DNA from: Allantophomopsis cytisporea
Taxonomy: Eukaryota > Ascomycota > Leotiomycetes > Phacidiales > Phacidiaceae
Direction: 5' to 3'
DNA: 64,000 bases
Assembly: GCA_024752435.1 (NCBI GenBank)
Contig: CP103021.1
Span: 372,001 to 436,000, forward strand
This document shows, one piece after another, positions 55,586 to 64,000 of the stretch (the first letter of the stretch is position 1; each line of letters begins with the position of its first letter). The notes beneath the pieces are model-generated. The model saw nothing but the letters and a program-made list of their open reading frames with translations. It did not search any database and had not been told where the DNA came from. The translations under genes were made by a program, and so were the position numbers.

Positions 55586-56006
55586 AAGAGGTTCGTTGCG
55601 AGGCTTGCATATTCAGTCTCCTCCTTGGACGTCACTTCGTGATGCTACTTGCTCGCTTTACTTGTGCTGCGCAATTCACGTAGTATTTGAGCTTCGACGA
55701 ATGAGAAGACCGCTACGTTCACTGTTATGGTATCGCGAGGTTATCTTGACGGCTCTTGACTGGTGGAGCTCGAATCCCAACTTGTTTACTGTCATTTTAT
55801 ACTCAACTTCCCTTCTTCCTTTTGACTTCAAGCCCGCTATGGTGCTATGCCCTGTCTTCCCCTCTCTTTTACATCGCCTCTCTTCCCGTCCACAAATCTT
55901 ATCGAGCGGAGGCCTTCCTGGATCGAAATTGACTGGGCGGCGCACTTGGGTATAACTTTGTTTGAGCGATTTGGCTTGCTTGTTTGCGTTTGCCGGAGAG
56001 GGATGA

Positions 56007-56016
56007 TGCGGGGTAA
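56007..56016 (+). promoter_or_regulatory. TGCGGGGTAA element, copy 2 (possible CreA site)
   Basis: Second exact copy of the 10-mer, 11 bp upstream of the TATA box of the alcohol oxidase gene. Confidence 0.4.
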
Positions 56017-56026
56017 CACAGATAGA

Positions 56027-56033
56027 TATAAAA
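56027..56033 (+). promoter_or_regulatory. TATA box of the alcohol oxidase gene
   Basis: TATAAAA lies 112-118 bp upstream of the ATG at 56145, followed by a short leader. This fits a strong inducible promoter. Confidence 0.6.
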
Positions 56034-56144
56034 GTAGGAGATAAGAGCTCCCTCTTGCTCTACTCTGTTCATCCATGGTTATTCAACCTATTCCCCACCT
56101 TGAATTTTGAATATTGATTAGACTTGCAAAACAAATCACTCGAA

Positions 56145-58918
56145 ATGACGGTTCCTGATGAAGTTGATATCATTGTGTGTGGAGGTGGAAGCTGCGGCTG
56201 TGTAGTCGCTGGTCGGTCTGTATATCTTTTCATAATTGAGAATAAACTCTTCAGTGTCACATGTTTGTCCCTTTCTCGTGTTAAGATCCTAGTCCTATAG
56301 GACACCATGAACAGTGTTGCTGATATCGTCCGAACAGTCTTGCAAATCTCGACCACAAGCTTCAAGTCTTACTGATTGAAGGGGGTGAAAGCAACCTAAA
56401 CAATCCATGGGTATGACAAATATGCATACCGGATAGGAGATATTATAGTAACGGCTTGCAGGTATATAGACCGGGGATCTATCCTCGAAACATGAAGTTA
56501 GACTCGTAAGTTATACACCTCACGAGGCATCCCTATACAGGTTGCATTATAATGGATAGATCTGACATGACTATTGCAGCAAAACAGCTAGTTTCTATTA
56601 TTCCCGACCAAGTGAGTTCCTTGCCGGCAGGCGAGCCGTCGTCCCCTGCGCACACGTCTTGGGCGGCGGATCCAGCATCAACTTTATGGTAAGATCTCAT
56701 TGATAAAGACAAATTTACAATTCTAACCGTAAAAGATGTACACTCGTGCTTCCGCATCAGACTATGATGACTTCCAGGCTAAAGGATGGACAACCCGGGA
56801 GCTCATCCCCCTGATGAGAAAACACGAGACTTACCAGAGAGCTTCCAACAACCGTGATATCCATGGGTTTGAAGGACCTATCAAAGGTATTATTGACTAT
56901 TAATTCAAGTATGACTTCGACTAATCTTGTCTGTAGTGTCTTTTGGAAATTACACCTACCCAATCATGCAAGATTTCTTGAGGGCTGCCGAGAGTCAGGG
57001 TATTCCAACCACTGATGACCTCCAGGATCTTGTCACTGGTCACGGGGCCGAGCACTGGTGAGTTTGTAACCTCGGGTCACCAGTTGTTTACGTGCTTGGT
57101 GTTAATATGATGTATAGGTTGAAATGGATCAACAGAGATACTGGAAGGAGAAGTGATTCTGCTCATGCCTACATCCATTCCACCCGTTCAGTTCACCAGA
57201 ACCTGCATCTAGTATGCAATACTAAGGTATGATCATAGATAGATGACGATCGATGTATACAGCTAATCATAATAGGTTGATAAAGTGATCCTGAAGGACG
57301 GAAGAGCCGTTGGTGTCCAGACGTGAGTCTAAGAAACCATAGTCTGAAGAGCACTACTAACGATGACAGCGTTCCAACCAAACCCTTAGTCGCAGGCCAG
57401 GTTCGTATCTCCCGTCTTCCATCAAAAGTGCCAAGAAAATGCTAACAAATCAGATACAGCATCAGACTAAAATCTACCGCGCTAGAAAGCAAATCATTAT
57501 TTCTGGTGGTACCCTCAGCTCTCCGCTCATCCTTCAGCGCTCAGGTATCGGTGACCCAAAGAAGCTCCAGAGAGTCGGCGTCAAGCCTATTATTGAACTA
57601 CCTGGTGTGGGCTTGAACTTCCAGGATCATTACTTGACGTTCTCCGTCTTCCGTGCTAAGCCAGGCACGGAGTCGTTCGATGACTTTGTTAGGGGCGATG
57701 AGGAAGTACAAAAGAAGGTGTTTGACCAGTGGAATATTAATGGTACTGGCCCATTGGCTACTAATGGTATCGAGGCTGGTGTGAAGGTATGTATATCTTG
57801 ATTCCCTTGATTGTGGGGTGGTTAGAATGGCTTCTAATAGATCCCAGGTCCGTCCTACGGAGAAAGAGCTTGATGAAATGGACTCTTGGCCAACGCCTGA
57901 CTTCAGAAAGGGTTGGGACAGCTACTTTAAGGATAAGCCTGACAAGCCTGTCATGCACTATTCGGTCATTGCTGGTTGGTTCGGTGACCACATGCTCATG
58001 CCTCCTGGAAACTTCTTTACTATGTTCCACTTCTTGGAGGTATGTAATACCCTATTGTTTCTCGAACCATGTACTGATATCATGGCTTCCAAAGTATCCA
58101 TTCTCCAGAGGCTTCACCCACATTGTCTCTCCAGATCCTTACGAAGCTCCTGACTTCGATGCTGGCTTCATGAATGACGGCAGAGATATGGACCCCATGA
58201 TCTGGGGATACATCAAGTCTCGTGAGACGGCCAGAAGAATGGACGCATACGCTGGTGAAGTGACCTCTATGCATCCATTCTTCGCATATGATTCTCCTGC
58301 TCGCGCACTTGACTTGGATCTCGCCTCTACCAACCAATATGCCAAGCCTGGCAATTTGACAGCAAACATTCAGGTGAGTACACTAAATATCTCATTCAGG
58401 CAAAATACTCATAGCAATATAGCACGGTTCTTGGTCGATGCCACTCAAGCCACCTAAGCCAGCAAGTGTCAACTTCTTGAACAGCAACCAAAAGGAACTC
58501 CACGAGGAATTGCAGTACAGTGAGCAGGATATCAAACACGTCGAGGAATGGGTCAAGAGACACGTTGAGACCACCTGGCACTCTCTCGGCGTAAGTTACA
58601 TGATTACAGGTTGTAATTTCAATCGCTAACTGCTGTGAACAGACTTGCTCCATGGCACCCAAGGAAGGAAACAGCATCGTCAAGCACGGTGTTTTGGATG
58701 AGAGGCTCAACGTCCATGGTGTTGAGGGCCTCAAGGTCGCTGACTTGAGTATCTGTCCTGATAATGTCGGCTGCAACACGTACTCCACTGCTCTTCTCAT
58801 CGGAGAGAAGTGTGCTGTATTGACCGCCGAAGACTTGGGCTATTCGGGCAGCGCTCTGGAGATGAAGGTGCCACCCTACCATGCTCCGCGCGAGATTGTC
58901 AACCTCAGCAGATTGTGA
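56145..58918 (+). CDS. Alcohol (methanol) oxidase, GMC family, peroxisomal
   Basis: Fourteen exons: 56145-56215, 56338-56410, 56462-56505, 56580-56688, 56736-56886, 56937-57057, 57118-57226, 57276-57322, 57370-57400, 57454-57786, 57848-58039, 58095-58373, 58423-58590 and 58643-58918. They total 667 aa, the expected size for AOX. The N-terminus has the FAD-binding Rossmann motif (VDIIVCGGGSCGCVVAGR), then VLLIEGGE, CAHVLGGGSSINFMMYTRAS (GMC signature 1) and ISGGTLSSPLILQRSGIG (GMC signature 2). Near the C-terminus TTWHSLGTCSMAP carries the active-site His and SICPDNVGCNTY the partner Asn. The enzyme oxidises methanol or short alcohols with O2 to aldehyde and H2O2. The last three residues Ser-Arg-Leu form a PTS1 peroxisomal signal, consistent with H2O2 containment. 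A role in using methanol from pectin is inference. Confidence 0.93.
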
Positions 58919-60743
58919 GAGGTCATATTGTGACTCGGGGAGGCTGTTACGAAAGGCATACATTCATTATCAGTAGCTTGCTGTTTTGTGTTCTATGCTT
59001 TCGAGCTTTGATTTTCTAATTTACTACGAAGTACTTAATCCAATTGAAATGTATGGTAGCTTTTCCAACATCTGTATTCCGTCCGTAATTGTGAATTTAT
59101 GGTTCAACCCCAGTACTTTCTTTGCAATCATATTCTACTTTCGTAAGGCACTGCTCTTCAAACCCTCGCGCTCTCCATCGATCGTAATCTGGTGGAGATC
59201 GGTAGACCATGGCTTGGTAACGCCAGCCTCGTCATTCCATCGCCTTCGGTGGACAAGATGAGCCGACAGCGACAAGGGCAATGTTGATATCCTGGTAGGC
59301 TTGGCCAATCGTAGCTGTTCCGTATTGCAGGCTGGGCGCTGACCGCCTCGCGCTGAGTGGGGTGACTCGGGCAGAATCAATATTGGCCAATTGACTTGTT
59401 TCGGCAGCCTTTTTGACTCCATCGTGAATGCTCTGCACTCCGCAGTTCGTTGTGCTTTTACTGGAGAAGTACTGGAGTAACTGCACTTTGTGCCGCTCGT
59501 GGGGGAATAACGGTGCATCGCATGTCTCTTTCATGTGGAATAATAGGGGATATGATAAAAGAGGAAATGGAATGCGCTCTACCTTGCTGCAATCGTAGGT
59601 GAGGGAGGCAGGCACAAGGAGTATCTTCTCCGTATCATCTCATCTCTATGGAATACTTACTGATCATGCCAAGTGCTTGCTTTTCGCTCGGACATCTCAA
59701 CAAACAATCTTTGCATTCGCTGTCCCTGTCTTCTCTTTTGTTTCCAGCGACTTTTACCCTAGCTTTGTAGCACCATAGTCTTTGATATCCATTCGGCATC
59801 CCAGAGCCGATGGGGTATCACTCTTCTAACACTTTGTAGTCCATTAAGGTACGTAGACATAAGACAGGCACGACAGACCATGTCTTGAATATTGCTGTAG
59901 CCTGAAGAAAAGAAGGCAAAAGTCCGACCGTGGCCAAGAGGTGACAAGAGGCGACCAGAAATGACAAGAAGTGACATGTTTTTTCTTTTGCCTTCTTCGT
60001 CTGACTTGTCAAGCTTACGACTTAGACTGGCTGGGCAAGAGAATAAAAGCATTTAATTCGACTTCATTTTACTTGGCGAGTGGGAAAAATAGGATTGTGC
60101 CGTGAAATGTGGTGAAATGTGGTGAAATGCCCAGAAATAAGTTACTCCATACACTTTTCTACTGTCAACCCCACCGAGGACTACCGTGGCCCAAGACGCG
60201 CCCCATCAGGGTAGATAAGGGAGACCTTGCCTCTCGTAGCGATAGTCTATCGCCTTGTTGCCGTCATTTCATGGGCCAGCATCACCAAAATCGACCAATT
60301 CATCTAAATTCCTTTATTTTCTCAATTACCTCTCTAGACCAGCTCACACCATCCTTCGACTTCTAACACACCCTAAAAAGCCCTTCCTCTCGGTCTAGAC
60401 AACTACCTTATCTTCTTCATTGTCTATTGTTACATACATCAACTACTTCATCGACAACAGCATCGACAAATGCTTCGACCGAACATCCGCTCCTAAGAAA
60501 ACCGTTCGTGCGAAAGGAGCAGTGACTGCGCAACGTGTAAGAGGACTATATGCTGCGACACCACGCAATCCTCCTTACAGAATCGACAGATTGGGGCATT
60601 GGGACCAGCGCACAATCCAAGTGAACGAATAATACAACGTCCCCTCGAAATTCAAGAAAATATCAGGCGAAAAGAAACTCGGATTCGAAAGGCTCGACAA
60701 CTAAGACAACCCGAAAGCACAGGCGTTCGGCCAAAACGTCAAC
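58919..60743. other. 1.8 kb intergenic region upstream of the Na+/H+ antiporter
   Basis: No gene is recognised; the frames present are short and overlap. It contains an imperfect GTGACAAGA repeat (about 59935-59976), a GTGAAATGTG tandem (listed separately), and a C/A-rich leader (60370-60740) directly upstream of the antiporter ATG. Small upstream frames in that leader (such as 60420-60632) may be uORFs. Confidence 0.45.
60102..60129. repeat. Tandem repeat (GTGAAATGTG)x2.8
   Basis: Two full units and one eight-base partial unit of a 10-mer, head to tail, about 0.6 kb upstream of the antiporter ATG. Confidence 0.9.
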
Positions 60744-63700
60744 ATGGCATGGGATCACCTTTCGATCAACCGGCCTCATTTGGTCTACATAATTCTGGGT
60801 GGTTTTACGTCGTTATTCATGTTATGTTCGTCCTTCATTAAGGAGCGCATGTACATTGGTGAAGCGACTGTAGCCACCCTGTGCGGAGTGATATTCGGAC
60901 CCCATGCTGCGAATCTTATTAACCCGGGAACATGGGGGAACACGGATCAGATCACACTGGAATTCTCGCGAATCGTCTTGGTCGTGCAATGTTTCGCCGT
61001 TGGTGTTGAATTGCCAAAGTACTACATGGAAAAGCATTGGCGGTCCGTGGTTTTCCTGCTTATTCCTGTCATGACTTTCGGCTGGTTGATTACCAGCTTA
61101 TTCATCTGGTGGATGATCCCACCGTTGGACTGGCTGCAGAGTCTTTGTGTTGCAGCTTGTGTTACTGCTACGGATCCTGTCCTGGCCTCCTCTGTCGTAG
61201 GTAAGGGTAAATTTGCAAAGAGAGTGCCCAAGCATTTGAGAGATCTCCTTTCTGCCGAATCCGGATGTAACGATGGAATGGCCTTTCCTTTCGTTTATTT
61301 GGCCCTCTACCTGATCGACTACAGACCGGATGCCGACAAGGTTTCCTTCAATTGGTTCGTCATCACTATATTATATGAATGTGTTTTCGGTGCCATTTAC
61401 GGTTTCCTTGTTGGATATATTGGCAGACACGGCATCAAATGGGCAGAGAAGAATGATCTGGTTGACAGAGAAAGTTTCCTTGTGTTCTACTTCGTCCTGG
61501 CATTGTTCTGTGCTGGTTCTGGTAGTATTCTAGGTGTCGATGATTTACTTGTGGGTTTTGCTGCAGGTGTAGGCTTCTCAAACGACGGATGGTTTACACA
61601 GAAGACTGAAGAATCCCACGTTTCTAACGTTATCGATTTACTCATCAACTTGGCGTATTTTGTCTATCTTGGTACCATAATTCCATGGGAGCAATACAAT
61701 TCCGCAGTTCTTGGTCTCACCCCATGGCGACTTGTTGTTATAGCCATCTTCGTCATCTTATTTCGACGAATTCCGGTCATGATGGCACTGAAGCCTCTCA
61801 TACCGGATATCAAAACATGGAGAGAAGCTTTATTTGCTGGACATTTCGGTCCAATTGGTGTCGGAGCTATTTTTGTTGCAATTCTCGCGCGAGCCGAACT
61901 CGAAACAGAAACTACCACTCCTTTGGCGACAATCAGTGCGTTGGATGAAGTGAATCTTCCTCTTGTAGAACTTGTCTGGCCTATTGTCACGTTCTTGGTA
62001 ATCTCGTCGATTATTGTTCACGGCTCTTCGATCGCCGTCTTCACTCTCGGAAAGCATATCAACACATTGACATTAACCATGTCTTACACTACAGCCAACG
62101 AGGATGGTCCATCTTGGATGAACAGACTTCCTCGAATTCAATCCCAGTCGAAGTCCATGGCTAAGAGTCAAGAGTCTGACTGGGAGAGTCGCGATGACAG
62201 AGTTCCCCCTGGCGAGCTACCCCCTGTCGGTATGCCTGGCAACTTTCTCAGACGCCAGAAGGATGATGACCAACCAACGGGACGTCATAGTCGATCATCG
62301 TCTCTCATCCCAAGACGTCGCAAGAAGAAGTGGGATGATGGACTTGGTCCTGGTGGCCCAATCAGTCAGTCTGCTATCGCTCCTCAACGACGGGATGAAA
62401 GAGACACAAGTGCACACACTTCTGACAAGACTCTAACGCCACAAGAAAGCGGTGACAACGATGACGAGAAGCGCGAGCACGAAGAGGAAGGAGAGCTCGG
62501 TGAAGTCCAGCATGATTCGGAGATGGAGGAGATAATGCACCGTGGAGAAAACGAAGAAAAGACAGATCGACATGAGTCGGAGGCTGAGGCGCATCCAAAC
62601 AGGACAGAAACTTACGTCGAGGGCAACGACATCATTACCGAAGACGCTGATGGGGAGGTCCTTAGAGTGGAAAGAACTCCACAGGGCGTGCGAGACGATG
62701 AGCATAATAAGCATATGGAGGCTGAACTTTTGGATGATGTGGAACATCCTACTAAGGCATTCGGTGCTTTGCGGAAGAAGATGGGAGTTTGGCGGCACAA
62801 AGACGAAACTGAGGCTGGACAAGCTTCAGGCTCGAAACCACATGACCGAGAACGAAAACGCGGTCCGGCACTGGCTTACCAATATGGCAACACAGTGAGT
62901 ATTCAGATCATCTTGATTTTTAATTGGTGTAAGATGCTAACGATTTATAGATCATTGTCGAAGACGAAGATGGTGAGGTTGTAAAGAAATATGAACTCCC
63001 TTCGAAAAGAGAGAAGCATACCAGACAAGAAGGTGAAGCTGGACCAGTCCGCCAAGGTATCCAGCGACTCGGTACCTGGTCAGGAAAGGGTGAAGCTCCT
63101 AAGAAAGAAGGGGAAGCTGCTCCAACGAAGCACGATGGACCTGTTCGTCAAGGGATTGCACGTATGGGCACTTGGACTGGCAAGGAAAAGTCAGATACTC
63201 CAAGGAAAGTTATGAAGAAGCATCGTGAGGAAGAGGAGAATGAGGACGATCAAAGAATCAGATTTACTATTGGTGGCGCCGGAAAAAGAATGACGAAGGA
63301 AGACTTCTTAAAGGAGTTGCAAAGTATGGATCCTAAAGCGCGTATGGAGGTAGTCGTGTCCTCGGACGCACCCGCCGCAATGAAGGATCTAGCAAAGAAG
63401 GACGCCAGCTCCGAAAACCCAGGAAGCGGTCGCTTATTCGCCGCCAAGTCTGCTCAGACCGCTGCTGGCCCCAAAGAGGCCGCGATGGTAGGAGCAGCCA
63501 TGGCCGCCAAGCGTGGCGCCCAAATCGACGAAGGTAGCGAAGCTGAGGGTGATAGCTCGAACAGCGACTCTGGAAGCGATAGTGACGAGGTCGGCCCCAT
63601 TCAACGACGCCGAGAAGCAGTCCGCAGAGCGAAGGAAGCGAAATCAACGGGTGCGAAGCTTACAAAGTCTACGTCGCCATCGAACCTGATCCCTGAGAGC

Positions 63701-63910
63701 GCAGCTGAGAAGAGGAGGCGAGAAGAGGTGCTCAAGGGAGTTGATGAGAGCGGTATCGAGGAAACACCTGCGGAGAAGAGGCGAAGAGAAGCGGCATTGG
63801 CTGGTGGTTCGGATTCGGACTCCGATGATGACGATACACCCCGTGTGGCGCCTGTTGAAAGACGTACCGGCATCAGATTTGCCGATGAGCCGGTTCGTGG
63901 AAGAAAGTAA
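60744..63910 (+). CDS. NHA1: Plasma-membrane Na+/H+ antiporter (Nha1/Sod2 type)
   Basis: Two exons, 60744-62894 and 62951-63910, encode 1036 aa. Residues 1 to about 440 contain 12-13 hydrophobic segments of the CPA1 exchanger fold. CVTATDPVLASSVVGKGKF carries the conserved TDP, LSAESGCNDGMAFPFVYLAL the ESGxND motif, and FAGHFGPIGVGAIF another conserved loop, all expected for Nha1/Sod2. The long hydrophilic C-terminal tail (about 590 residues) is acidic and Ser/Glu-rich, with two RQGI.R.GTW.GK repeats just after the intron and a basic AEKRRRE repeat near the end. In yeast this tail tunes cation selectivity and osmotic or pH responses. The protein exports Na+ (and K+) in exchange for H+. The intron (GTGAGT...TTTATAG) is 56 nt. 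No truncation or odd codon use is seen. Confidence 0.93.
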
Positions 63911-64000
63911 TCTGTGTTGCTTATTTGGAGTATGTTTGATTTAAGCATTGCGAGCGGTGTTGTGGCGATGACTTGATGCATTAGATTGTGTATACGTATA
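63911..64000. other. 3' UTR of the Na+/H+ antiporter gene, right edge
   Basis: The last 90 bases after the antiporter stop; nothing else is seen. Confidence 0.6.

Larger units (their letters stand above)
54681..56144. other. Intergenic region and promoter of the alcohol oxidase gene
   Basis: 1.46 kb with no convincing gene; a frame at 54853-55218 has no ATG start and no recognised domain. The right part is the alcohol oxidase promoter, with a TATA box and two identical TGCGGGGTAA sites listed separately. A short imperfect GTACATACAGTACAGAATACAGG repeat lies near 55060-55083. Confidence 0.5.

Overview
This is a 64 kb piece of nuclear chromosome from a filamentous ascomycete. Genes are broken by many short introns (about 45-170 nt) with fungal donors (GTAAGT, GTATGT, GTGAGT), CTAAC/CTGAC-like branch points and CAG/TAG acceptors. 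They lie in long intergenic stretches rich in microsatellites. The gene set is typical of Pezizomycotina: Utp8, a DUF4211 protein, a HeLo-like/DUF8035 protein, Taf14 with its ET domain, Nha1 and a methanol-oxidase-type alcohol oxidase. Overall composition and protein style suggest a helotialean such as the Sclerotiniaceae (Botrytis/Sclerotinia relatives). That placement is inference and was not checked against a database. I see no transposon ORF, CRISPR array, rRNA or convincing tRNA.

Layout. 1-24 kb: the 3' end of an unknown gene; a DUF4211 nuclear protein (-); ribosomal protein eL39, whose first exon is only 6 nt; a possible small gene behind a TATA box (-); the clamp unloader Elg1 (-) head-to-head with the ribosome-biogenesis factor Utp8 (+); a HeLo-like-N/DUF8035 protein (+); an MFS sugar transporter (-); a six-cysteine secreted protein (+); and an ADAL-type N6-methyl-AMP deaminase (-).

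24-37 kb is gene-poor and repeat-rich. It holds the G-protein beta subunit gene (27.6-29.0 kb) and, about 4.9 kb downstream on the same strand, a phosducin-like protein gene. Phosducin-like protein is the known chaperone partner of G beta. A diverged direct duplication of about 135 bp lies at 36.3-36.8 kb.

37-52 kb: an 891-residue single-span membrane protein of unknown function; RanBP1/Yrb1; Taf14 (YEATS + ET); a DUF4604 protein (-); and a Golgi GT15 alpha-1,2-mannosyltransferase.

52-64 kb: a decayed 2.3 kb gene with at least one in-frame stop and several frame breaks; an alcohol oxidase with 13 introns and a C-terminal Ser-Arg-Leu peroxisomal signal; and a 1036-residue plasma-membrane Na+/H+ antiporter.

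Intron-exon structures were built by hand from splice consensus, reading phase and protein-family continuity. Every multi-exon model below sums to a whole number of codons. Most genes are housekeeping. The accessory items of most interest are the secreted six-Cys protein, the HeLo-like/DUF8035 protein, the 891-residue membrane protein, the decayed gene and the G beta/phosducin neighbourhood.
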